Source of the DNA: Brassica napus
Lineage: Eukaryota > Streptophyta > Magnoliopsida > Brassicales > Brassicaceae
Reading direction: 5' to 3'
Length of the DNA: 64,000 nucleotides
Assembly: GCF_020379485.1 (NCBI RefSeq)
Contig: NC_063448.1
Coordinates: 43,719,218-43,783,217 of the forward strand
The position numbers were made by a program, and so were the translations under genes. This document shows, piece by piece, positions 54,289 through 64,000 of the stretch (position 1 is the stretch's first letter; every line of letters begins with the position of its first letter). Under the pieces are notes generated by a model. That model was not told the origin of the DNA, ran no database searches, and saw only the letters and a list, made by a program, of their open reading frames with translations.

Positions 54289-54924
54289 TACTGAAATAAA
54301 AAGAAAAAAAAACTCTGAATTGCGACTCTTCTCAATTAAATCCTTGACCTGAAACCATCACTGTAATAAGCCAGCATTATGTTTCTCATCGCCTTATCAA
54401 TAATTTGTGAAGCTGATCCACAGTTGTCCAGTGCCCATGAAGTGTCCTTATATTCCTTTCTCTCGAGACATGATAAATGGTCATTTGATAAACCATCTTG
54501 ATTAGAATGGAGTCAAGCCGATGCAGTTTGTTCCTTTCAATTTGATGTTTTCTTATAGTTATACATCTTTGTTATCAAATTTCTTCTTAATTTTTTACAA
54601 CTTGATTTAATATATTTTAATCAAAATGACTAGATAAAAACATTTCCCAAAGTTATAGTTTTAAATATATAAATATATATAATGTAAATATAACATAAAC
54701 AAAATTGATTATTATAAATTAATTTTACTAAAATTTGTCAAATTAAAATGAAATTAAAATATTATTAAAGAAATAATAAATTATACTTATCAGTTTTTTA
54801 ATTATAAAATAATTAGTTTGATTTAAAATAAATTAAAACTAAAATATTATTAAAGAAATAATAAATAGGCAATCTCCCAAAAAGAACCAAACCTGAGCTC
54901 CCGCCCCTAGATATATGGGTGGTA
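54289..54924. other. AT-rich stretch with a short direct repeat
   Basis: AAAATATTATTAAAGAAATA occurs twice (about 54758 and 54840) in otherwise featureless sequence. No gene seen. Confidence 0.5.
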
Positions 54925-55476
54925 TGTAATTCTTGCTAGATTTGAAGGACATGAAAAAAAAAGAGAAGTTGTCTGTCCATTTTCAAATGGCATTCTTGTT
55001 ATGTTTTTAACTTCCAATACAAGCAACCACATGAGCTAGACAACAACAACAGCAGCTACCAAAATGCATATGAAACTATCAATTTAATAATGTTGTTGCA
55101 CCTTGTAGTCTGACTTGAGTCTAGATTAGGATGACAAATAACACACATCAATTGGATCTCAATAACACAAGAGCTAAATATATATATAACAAAAAGAAAT
55201 AAGACTCGACAGATATCAAAGTCTTTTTTGCACATTAAAAATGTACTACTTGTATGTATCTTCTACAAGAGAGCAAGAATCACTCGACAAGAATCAAGTT
55301 TAATTTCAAATCAGTAAAACAATGTTTAAGTCTTGTTACATAGGGACAATGTGACCAGTCTTGTTAAAAAAAACAAAAATTGAATGAATGACAATGTACC
55401 TGAACGCCCACCTCTATTAGAGACAATGAACCAATCTTGTTCAAAAACAAAAACGAATGACAAATGACTAATAATC
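54925..55476. repeat. 3' flank of F-box locus 3 (member of the triplicated segment)
   Basis: The order GTAATTCTTGCTAGATT, ACTTCCAATACAAGCAACCA, ACATGAGCTAGA, AGTCTAGATTAGGATGACA and GACAGATATCAAAGTC is shared with loci 1 and 2. This copy has no LTR element inserted and serves as the empty site for Copia-2. Confidence 0.8.
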
Positions 55477-55491
55477 CCGTACTTTCCTTTT

Positions 55492-55706
55492 TTTTTTTTT
55501 TTGAATTTTAAGGAATTCAGGGTTTCCCCAAAGGCTTTCTAGGCCCAAAGGACTAATCCCCCTCCTGGCGCTGACGAACTCCATGTAATAATGCCCCAGT
55601 GGCCCGAGAGAATTGTTTGCAGCGTGAGGCTTCGAACCCGGGCGTATTGGCACCATGGGCACCTCAACCACGAAATTCTAACCACTCGCCCAACTCAGTC
55701 GGGTTT
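55492..55706 (-). mobile_element. tRNA-derived SINE at the 3' end of F-box gene 3
   Basis: The minus strand has an A-box-like GGGCGAGTGGTTAG, a B box GGTTCGAAGCC and a unique body. It ends in a poly-A run (plus-strand T run 55491-55502). It is flanked by the duplication CCGTACTTTCCTTTT (55477-55491 and 55707-55721). The same target sequence without the insert is seen in F-box locus 2 (GTACTTTCCTTTTGCCT near 42118). It differs in sequence from the SINE at 11011. Confidence 0.9.
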
Positions 55707-55724
55707 CCGTACTTTCCTTTTGCC

Positions 55725-56866
55725 TGGTGCATGTACTGGACCTCTGAATTTGCACCGAACTTGGAACATAAGAGCACACAAGTGGCCAACATTGAGATTC
55801 TCCGAGAGCCACTCTTGCGAAGTAATTATCCTCTCCAATCACGTATGCTCTGTTGCAGTTATAATTATCCCAAATCAATGCCACTTTCTTATTCTTGTCG
55901 ACGAAGAAACTCCCACACGGAGGAAACCTCCAAGATATTTCAACGAAAGGCTTCACATCAACTTTCAAGAAACTTGTCCATGTCACCTCATTGGCCGCCT
56001 CAATCTTTGTTGTAATCTGTATCTCAAACTCATATGTATCAACTCGGTGATATAACACTGCAAGCCGTTCTTCTCCTACAGTAGATAGAATCACGGCGTC
56101 CCTGTAAAATAACACTGCAAGCTGTTCTTCTCTAACAACAGATAGAATCACAGAGTCTCCACTACGAGAGTTAGCATCCAGATCAAGACAACGTCTAAAT
56201 CTCTGACGTAAAATCAAAACAGATTAAAGATGGTCTCATCTCTAATTTCCTTAAAGACAAGCCCTGGGGATGATCCGGTATAATCCAGTCAGCAGTGAGA
56301 TGAAGAACCCTCCATGAATCAGATTTAAAATTGAATATTTCGTGCTCAACAGTAGTACCATTGTAATGATACAAAAACCTCAAGATTTTGTGGTTGTTCT
56401 TGTTGCTGTATCCCATACAATACCTATACCTACCCGAGATGGTCAATTGTTTTCTGGGTTTGATCCACCTGACTTGTCCCAAATACGGGTTCCATACCAC
56501 GGGATCAGACTTCACCATACCGTTTTTGGGAAGGGATAACAATAATCCATCATCATCAGATACCATGATATGGTTAAGTTGACCTATTAGCTTTTTGGAT
56601 AGCTCAACTAAGCCTTGTTTTCTCTTAAGGACTCCCTGGAGATCGACCCTCACTAAACGAACCCTGGAATCATACACCATGATCTCCATGGTATCGTGAG
56701 CTGCTTTACCACGGTGCTTCTTTGTAAAACTTTCATCTTTATAAAAACCGTTCCATTGTTTGCAAGTGGATGTAGCCGCTCGCTGAGAAGTTAACGGAAC
56801 CCTAGAGAGTATCTCCTCTATCAAATCTTGTGAAAGATTCGAGATTCTTGTCATTGTTTCAAGCAA
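55725..56866 (-). pseudogene. F-box gene 3 (FBA type 1), frameshifted
   Basis: The F-box ([20 protein letters not shown], then [20 protein letters not shown]) and most of the FBA domain (NPYLGQVRWIKPRKQ, KILRFLYHYNG, FNFKSDSWRVL) read to 56195. A 2-base loss then shifts the frame. The C-terminal part (YEFEIQITTKIEA, SFFVDKNKKVALIWD, SSVQIQ) lies in another frame, 56217-55678. A further shift at the very end lets that frame run into the SINE. A segment of about 57 bp is duplicated in tandem (56048-56160), and some codons are missing relative to gene 2. It is clearly a decayed copy. Confidence 0.88.
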
Positions 56867-57169
56867 AAAGAGAATTAGGTTTTTCTTGGAAAACTTACCA
56901 GTAATCTTTTTACTAGACTTTCAAAAATGAAACCCATCTTGTTAGTTCGCCGATGATAATTATATATATTGCTTATAAAAAAGGGAAGTTTACTCAAATA
57001 TTACATACAATTGACTAGAACCATACACAATCTTTTTTTTATTACTACTATTTTTTTATACCAAGCGTGCTTTTTTTTACGTTATGAAAAAAACGTATTT
57101 ACAAGAATGTCATTACTTTTTAATGCCACGTAATCAAAAACCCCGCGCCACGTAGGAATTCGGTTATGT
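56867..57169. other. 5' flank of F-box gene 3, then unassigned AT-rich DNA
   Basis: The first 50 bases (TTAGGTTTTTCTTGG...CCAGTAATCTTTTTA) are related to the flanks at 34866 and 43253. After that nothing is recognised. Confidence 0.6.
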
Positions 57170-59160
57170 GTTTTCATTAAGTCAGCAGTAAAGCGCTATA
57201 TACGTCGTTATGGCTGAGTTATTGCTACGTGGCGGCTGAATTAAACAACGCGGCTGACTTAAGAGAAAATGACAGACTTAAGAACATAAATCAGCCGTTA
57301 GTTACAGTTGATTTACATAAATGTGGCTGATTTATGGGATAACGGTTGACTTACGTACACAAGTTACGGCTGACTTATACATCGGCGGTTTGATTTCTGA
57401 AAAATTTGGCTGAGTTGTAGTTAAGACACGACTGAGTTATGTTTCCACGGCTGAGTTAATGAAAATCGACTGGCTGAGTTATTGAATTTACGGCCGACTT
57501 ATGGGATGTTGTTACGGCTGGGTTATATTTAATCAGCTGTAATTGGATGGATTAACAGTAAACTCAGCTTATTTACGACTGACTTAGTAGCGAAAGATTA
57601 ATTACTAGAATATCATTTGTTTGACTGTTGATTTATTTGACGATAAGGCTAACTTATGATTTTTCATCCTAATTACAGCTGATTTATTAGCAAAAGATTA
57701 ATTACTGAAATAGTATCCATGTTTCGGCTGACTTACATTGCACATGAGGGCTGATTTATTTAGGCTGAGTTATATATTCGTTTGGCGGCTGACTAAACGA
57801 TTTTCCATGTTATCCGCCATGTCATCAATTCGGATTTGCCATGTCATCACTAATGTTACGATAATAAAATAATGGTCTATGTTATTCTTTATTCTTCATC
57901 TTCTTTATCTATCTTCTTCAACTTATTCTTTATCTTTCTCTGAGATCTTATGGATCTGGCAATTATTGTTTCCGCAACTGGGTCTAAAAACATAGATTTT
58001 TTTGAAACTTGAAAATCTGAGACAGATCAACTACAACCGTCGTCGTTTTCGATGATGATCGGTTAAAGAAGAAGCTTCCTCTCCTCCAGTGTCATGTATG
58101 GCGGTCCGATATCCTGCTGCTCCCTCTCTCATTGGATTCATCGTCTTGCAGAAGAAGAAAGACTCAAAGAGAGAGATGAAGAAGCTAAGTACTGTGAATT
58201 GTAAGAAAAGGAGAGAGTTGAATAAAAAAATTAAGAAATTGAGAGAAGACGAAGAAGATGATGAACTTGAAAGCTGATTTTATATGTTTGATGCCTCAGA
58301 TGGTGCGTCATCTGAATATGATAACTTTAGTTCATACAGTGAGTCACCAACACATACGTTATGGCTGAATTATCCATACGTTACGTCTGAGTTATGCATA
58401 CGTTACGGCTGAGTTTATAATTTTGATAACTTTATAGTTTTATAGTTTAGGGTTTGAAGTTCAAATTTAAGAAAAGATTAAAGTTTTAATATTGTTTTCA
58501 AATGATTAACTTTATAATTTTTATAACTTTATAGTTTATGGTTTGAGGTTAAAATTTAAGAAAAAATTAAAGTTGTAATATTGTGTCCAGACTTGAAAGA
58601 ATGAGTTTGTTCCCGCCCAAAATACGAAACGTAGCGAAACAAATTACACTTGACGGCTGAGTTATAGGAATGTTACGGCTGGCTTATACCATTCAGATAT
58701 GTTACGGCTGAGTTATACATACTTTATAGCTGAGTTATGCATACGTTACGGCTAAGTTATAATCAAATTACGGCTGAGTTATGCATACGTTACGACTGAG
58801 TTTATAATTTTTATAACTTTATAGTTCTATAGTTTTTGGTTTGAGGTTCAAATTTAAGAAAAAAATAAAGTTTTAATATTGTGTTCAAAAGATAAACTTT
58901 ATAATTTTTATAACTTTATACTTTTATAGTTTAGGGTTTGAGGTTCAAATTTAAGAAAATATTAAAGTTTTAATATTGTGTTCAGAGTTGAAGAAATGAT
59001 TTTTTTCCGCCCAAAATACGAAACGTCGTGAAACATATTACACTTGACGGCTGAGTTATAGGAATGTTACGACTGGCTTATACCATCAGATACGTTACGG
59101 CTAAATTATGCACACTTACAGCTGAGTTATGCATACGTTGCGGCTGGGTTTAATTATAAA
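57170..59160. repeat. dispersed and tandem CGGCTGAGTTAT / CGGCTGACTTAT repeats
   Basis: Dozens of variants of (GTTA)CGGCTGA(G/C)TTAT occur, mostly in one orientation, at 57195-57800, 58360-58420, 58640-58820 and 59040-59155. From about 58402 a larger unit of about 385 bp is repeated once in tandem. It contains the motifs, GAGTTTATAATTTTTATAAC, a TTTAGGGTTTGAGGTTCAAA segment and CCGCCCAAAATACGAAACG. The two units are about 90 percent alike by eye. No gene explains it. It recalls the motif-packed non-coding parts of the MULE, but with a different motif and no visible terminal repeats. Confidence 0.75.
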
Positions 59161-60268
59161 CCAACCCTAATCTAAAACCTAGAAACAAAAAAGCTTGTAG
59201 CCTTGTCGACAAAATCTAAACCTAACTAAACCACCGTGTGTTTCTTCCATATCACGAGAGCCGGGAGGTCATTGTTGTCTTCTTCCTTCGCCACTGCAGT
59301 CCCGTTACCACGAGAGCTCCGACGTCATCAAGCCATACAACGGTTTTGTTACCTCCTCCACCATCAAGCTCCTCTGCTTTATCCACCTTCCAGTAACAAG
59401 AACAAATTCAAAACACAGAGAAAGAGCGAGAGAGATTGAAAGAGGGAGAGAGGTGACCAGTGCGGTGACAAGCGGTGGTAGTGGCGACTACGGTGAAGAC
59501 GAAGACCGGCAAAGATGGATCTGAGAAATGGAAACAAGGCTGACGTCGGCAAGTATAGATGGCGACGAGCTCAATATCCATGACGACGGCGAAAACCAGT
59601 TTTCTTCGACACTTTTTCTACTTCTCCGACAATTTTCTTTTCTTCTTTGACGTTTCTTCTTCTCTCACATCTAAGATTTACAAACCAAATATACTAAGGC
59701 ATAAGAAATGAATGATAATGTATGAATCTCTCTTTTTTACAAGACAAAAAGTGAGAGAGATGAAGAAGATCTGAAACTGTAAAAAACTCCCGAAGGAAAT
59801 AGAAGAGGAGAAAGAGACGTCAAATAGAAGAGAGAAAGTGAAGAAAAAAATGCATTTTAGACCATTAGATCAAAACTAATCAATGGTCAAGAATTTTAAT
59901 CCTTGTACTAAAAAATCTAACCAATAAGAAAGAAGTTAAAAGATAACCACAAGATAGATTTGTAGCCCTTAGATTAAAACAATCAATAGTTAATGTTTTA
60001 GTTTTGATGGTTAAAATTATATTTTATATTAAATTGTATTTTCATATGTTGATTTTTTGATGTGTGGTTTAAATATGAAGTTTAAAGTTTAGGGTATATA
60101 ACTGAGTGAGTTTAGGGTTTGGTATATAGTGTTTTGGGTTTTGATTTAAGATTTAAGATTATATTTTTAAATAACAAAAATATTAGAGTTTTAAAATTTG
60201 TAGTTAGAATTTATGGTAGATGATTAATTATTATTTTTAAAAGTTTGAAGTTTAATGTTTTATGGTAT
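59161..60268. other. unassigned DNA before the second CACTA element
   Basis: 59230-59640 is GC-richer and full of CGACG/GACGAC-type codon-like runs with a CT-rich leader, but has no convincing open frame. It might be a captured gene fragment. The rest is AT-rich, with repeated AAGTTTAGGGTTT-like segments. Confidence 0.5.
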
Positions 60269-60590
60269 CACTACAAGAAAACAGCGGTATTCTGACGGAC
60301 ATTCCGACGGAAAATGAAATCCTCGGAATATCCCGAGGAAACACAAAATTGGGTTTCCTCGGAATTTCCTCGGAATATACCGACGGAATTCCGAGGAAAT
60401 ATCAATCCGTCGGAATATTCCAAGGAAATTCCGAGGAAAAATGTGTTCCTCGGAAAAAACCGATGAATTCCGAGGAAATATTATAGCCGTTGGAGAGCCG
60501 TTGGGGGATTTTACAAAATTCCGAGGAAATTCCGACGAAATAGCCTTTTCCGTCGGAATTCCGTCGAAATTTCCTCGGTATGTCGGCAGG
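60269..60590 (+). repeat. CACTA terminal and subterminal repeats (copy 2)
   Basis: The same motif array as 9530-9865 in inverse. The outermost part differs at a few bases (ACAGCGGTATTC here, ACATCGATATTC in copy 1). Confidence 0.88.
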
Positions 60591-60598
60591 ATTTAAAC

Positions 60599-60606
60599 TA
60601 TAAATA
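60599..60606 (+). promoter_or_regulatory. TATA box of the TNP2-type transposase gene (copy 2)
   Basis: TATAAATA, 86 bp upstream of the ATG at 60692, matching copy 1. Confidence 0.6.
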
Positions 60607-60691
60607 CAAGCACTCCTCTTCCTCTTCATTCACTCCATATCTTCATCCTCCCTCTTACTCTATTTACACACGAATTTGATTCATAAAAAAT

Positions 60692-63600
60692 ATGTCTTCT
60701 TCAAATTATTTTCGTTCTTGGATCGATCGACCTCATTTGGATCCGAACACGAGATTGCTTACGGAAGAATACCAACGAGGTATAACCGAATTCATGGGGT
60801 TAGTTCACCGACAACCGGAAGCAAAAACAGGTATGTTAAGATGTTCTTGCTCTAATTGTAAAAATAGAAAGGTTATTAAAGAGTGGTATGTTTGGACTCA
60901 TCTATATTTGAGTGGGTTTACACGAAGTTACAAATTTTGGTATCATCATGGGGAAACTGATTATGAACATGGTAGTACTAGCGAACCTCAGCTAGCCGTT
61001 AGATTAGAAGAACCAATTAGAACGGATGTAGATTATGGTGTAGGTACTGAGCAGATGGTAAATGATCATTTTAGAGGGGAAGATTTACCCAATGCACAAG
61101 CTAGGAGATTTTATGATATGTTGGATGCTGGAAAGCAACCAATGTACGAAGGTTGCAGAGATGGTCATTCAGCTTTATCATATGCTACAAGATTGATGGG
61201 CATTAAAACAGATTATAATTTGGCTGAAGACTGTGTGGATGCGATTGCTGATTTTGTAAAAGGTATTCTACCCGAGGATAATGTAGCTCCTGGTTCATAC
61301 TACGAGGTTCAGAAACTCGTAGCTGGTCTTGGTTTATCGTATCAGGTAATAGATGTATGCAGCGACAACTGCATGATTTATTGGAGGGCGGATGAACAGC
61401 GGGTTACATGCAAATTTTGTGGAAAGCCTCGTTATAAAGATACGAGTGGAAGAGTTCCAGTGCCATATAAAAGGATGTGGTATTTACCTTTGACGGAAAG
61501 GTTGCAGAGGTTGTATCTGTCTGAACGCACAGCGCAACCAATGAGATGGCATGCGGAGCACTCAACAGATGGTGAGATCAGACATCCTTCAGATGCAAAA
61601 GCGTGGAAGCATTTCCAATCAAAGTATCCCGACTTTGCGTATGAGAGAAGAAATGTCTACCTTGGATTATGTACTGATGGTTTCAGTCCGTTTGGCAAGA
61701 GTGGAAGACAATATTCTCTATGGCCCGTCATTCTTACACCATACAACCTACCCCCAAACTTGTGCTTGCGACGAGAGTTTTTGTTTCTCTCGATTCTCGT
61801 TCCCGGACCAGAGCATCCTAAGAGATCACTTGATGTGTTTCTTCAGCCACTAATATATGAGTTGCAACAACTATGGGCTCAAGGTGCTGAAACATACGAT
61901 GTTTCGTGTAAAGAAAACTTTCAAATGCGGGCAGTACTAATGTGGACAATAAGTGATTTTCCAGCATATGGTATGTTGTCTGGATGGACAACTCATGGAA
62001 GGCTATCATGTCCATATTGTCAAGATAACACTGATGCTTTCCAACTAAAACACGGAAGGAAAACGTGTTGGTTTGACTGTCACAGGAGATTCCTACCACC
62101 TGATCATCCATATCGTAGGAGTAGGAATTTGTTTACGAAGAACAAGAGGGTGTTTGACAGTCCACCTCCGGAAATTTGTGGGAAAGATTTGAAGATACAA
62201 CTAAGAGATTTTGGTGCAGAAAGTACGCCAGACGTCGGTGGACATGAGCATTTTCCGGTAGATGCTGTTGGAGAACTACATAACTGGCACAAAAAAGTAT
62301 TTTCTGGGATCTGCCATACTGGGAGGATCTTCTGCTAAGGCACAATTTAGATGTCATGCATATTGAGAAGAACTTTTTTGACAATCTCATGAACACGATC
62401 AATAATGTTCAAGGTAAAATAAAGGATAATTTGAAGTCAAGACTAGATTTAGTCGATATATGTGCTCGTTCAGAACTTCATGTTGATGAGAATGGTAGGG
62501 CTCCTTTTCCCATATACCGACTTGATGCAGAGGGAAAAGATGCGTTCTTTGATTAGATTTCAAACGATGTGGAATTTCCAGACGGTTACGCATCAAATTT
62601 GCGTAACTGTATCGACATAAAGGAAGGAAAGTTTACTGGCTTGAAAAGCCACGATTGCCATGTAATGATGCAGCGCCTCCTTCCGTTCGCCTTCAAGGAA
62701 CTATTAGCACGAAATGTTCATGAAGCAATTGCAGGGATAAGTGGTTTCTTCCGCGATTTATGCACGAGATCAGTGACTCTTGAAGGTATTGAAAATTTGA
62801 AAACTAACATAGCCGTGATTCAGTGCAACCTTGAGAAGATATTTCCTCCCTCATTTTTTTATGTTATGGAGCATCTTGTTATTCACCTGGCAAGAGAATT
62901 GGAACTTGGTGGTCCTGTGCAGTATAGATGGATGTATCTGTATGAGCGGTATATGTTCCATTTGAAGAAGATGGTGAAAATTTTAAGTAGGGTGGAAGGT
63001 TCTATAGTCGCACAGATGATCAATGAAGAAACTTCAAACTTTGTCGAGTACTACTTTCCAGCAGAAGTTCAGACCAAAAACAGAAGACCTGCTCGGCATG
63101 ATGATAGAGGCGAACGGGCAACATATCATGTTACGGTTCCAGACATTTTCACAGACGTTGGACGACTTAGCAGAAAACCAAAGGACCGTCGACTTACTGA
63201 GCAGAAGCGCAGTCATTTGCAAACATATTTGCTCACCAACTGCGAAGATGTTCTTCAATATGAGAGGTAAATAAATGAGCTTACAAATTTTTATTTTAAC
63301 AAGTTGAAATTTAAATCTTAATTAATTACATTATTGTCATCATATACAGGATTTTCATGGCAGAAAAGCGGTTCGAGTATAGATACGCCACAGAGGACGA
63401 ACTAGAAGAAATGAAACAGAGAGAATTTACTGGATGGATGTTTACTTATGTGAGTGCTTTAAACAAATTATAATATATTTTATCACATATTTATACTAAT
63501 TCACATTTATTGATATAACATATATATATATGTGTTATTAATAGGTGTCTGCTGGTTTGGCCAGAGGTGAAACATTTGACGATTGGATACGTGAGATGGT

Positions 63601-63934
63601 CGTTGGACCAAACTTTGTTGTGAAGTCATATCCGAGATTTTGTACTCGAGGATATGCATTCACAACTCAGAAGAGGAGACGTTCGAGTACGACTTATGAT
63701 GCTGGCGTTGGTTCTGCATCAGGAGATGATGTATACTACGGACACATACATGAGATTTTGGAAATCAAGTATTTGGGCATGGTTGGATTGCGCTGTACTG
63801 TTTTTTATTGTGATTGGCACGACAACACTCCAGATCGAGGTGTGAGAACAGATGCATTTGGTGTTACATCAGTAAATTCGAGGCGAAAGCTGCAATATTA
63901 TGATCCTTTCATTCTTGCTTCTCAGACCGATCAG
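60692..63934 (+). pseudogene. TNP2-family CACTA transposase, copy 2, disrupted (partial at window edge)
   Basis: Exons 60692-63266, 63350-63449 and 63545-63934. A further exon (the DUF4216-type tail in copy 1) is expected beyond the window. Domains are as in copy 1, with small changes such as MLRCSCSNCKN. Two lesions differ from copy 1. A run of six A at 62291-62296, where copy 1 has seven, shifts the frame. A TAG at 62554-62556 stands where copy 1 has a tryptophan codon. The segment deleted in copy 1 (around 62150-62175) is present here. The two copies are almost identical otherwise. Neither can make a full transposase, but their lesions are at different places. Confidence 0.88.
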
Positions 63935-64000
63935 GTAATTAAATGTTAATTATTCAGAATGATTCATCATCATGTGTATTAATTTATAATTTTTCTAAAT

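Larger units (their letters stand above)
60269..64000 (+). mobile_element. CACTA (En/Spm) transposon, copy 2, one end outside window
   Basis: Begins CACTACAAGAAAAC at 60269, preceded by TAT (possible 3-bp duplication). The subterminal CCGAGGAA/CCGACGGAA array spans 60290-60570. The TNP2 gene follows. The order, promoter and intron positions are the same as in copy 1, but in the opposite direction, so the 5' ends of the two copies face each other across about 50 kb. Confidence 0.9.

Noticed and set aside
58089..58277. 62-codon Lys/Glu-rich frame
   Set aside because: Short, low complexity, with no neighbouring exons or conserved motif. It lies between arrays of CGGCTGAGTTAT repeats; not supportable as a gene.
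59236..59439. 67-codon frame in the GC-richer stretch before CACTA copy 2
   Set aside because: Codon-like but without a recognisable domain or continuation. It could be a captured fragment; not called.

Overview
The window is plant nuclear DNA, very probably from a Brassica-like member of the Brassicaceae. It has AT-rich intergenic sequence, GT-AG introns and dense transposons. One gene is a recognisable orthologue of Arabidopsis AZF2. An HAD/FCP1-like phosphatase gene and F-box genes lie in the same order as I remember around At3g19560-At3g19600. Only two single-copy host genes look intact: the HAD phosphatase (12426-13328) and the AZF2-type zinc-finger repressor (15207-16007). Almost everything else is mobile DNA or genes broken by it.

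Layout. 1-9865 is a large CACTA (En/Spm) element whose outer end lies beyond the window. It carries, from its visible end inward, a broken TNP2 transposase gene, an Athila-ORF1-like gene with a 5' UTR intron on the opposite strand, a 163-bp tandem repeat array, and a seven-exon-plus Ptta/En/Spm (TNPA-type) gene. It sits in the tail of a Helitron-like sequence. 9866-12290 holds a tRNA-derived SINE with target duplication and a short non-autonomous Helitron. 12291-16010 is the host-gene island. 16010-19223 is intergenic DNA with a hairpin MITE and a tRNA-like insertion.

18755-56900 is a segmentally triplicated F-box locus that has been heavily invaded. Locus 1 has a Copia element (Copia-1, 19224-25383, TSD GAAAT) in its 3' flank. 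Its coding region is split by an 8.25-kb Mutator-like element (26357-34607, 9-bp TSD GTAAAATAA). Locus 2 has Copia-2 (37440-42057, TSD TCAAC) at its 3' side and Copia-3 (43411-50667) at its 5' side. Copia-3 itself contains a nested hAT-type element (43948-44522, TSD GCCGTATG). Locus 3 carries a SINE (55492-55706) at its 3' end. All three F-box genes are disrupted. Because the three loci are paralogous, they act as natural empty-site controls for each insertion. 50838-54900 is very AT-rich, with one Helitron-like tail. 56900-60260 holds an unfamiliar array of CGGCTGAGTTAT-type repeats. 60269-64000 is a second, near-identical copy of the CACTA element in the opposite orientation, running out of the window.

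The most striking structure is inside the Mutator-like element. A 199-bp inverted repeat that reads as perfect lies between the terminal inverted repeat and the transposase start, inside a probable 5' UTR intron. Short palindromes of the type GACGACTTA-n-TAAGTCGTC fill every intron and flank of the element's two genes (a MURA-type transposase, and a DUF1985-Ulp1-like protease gene on the other strand). Other points of interest are a 148-bp duplicated flank plus 22-bp filler around Copia-3, a start codon split by an intron in the Ptta gene, and a telo-box minisatellite upstream of the Ulp1-like gene. All coordinates and comparisons were read by eye from the sequence; no alignment or database search was run.
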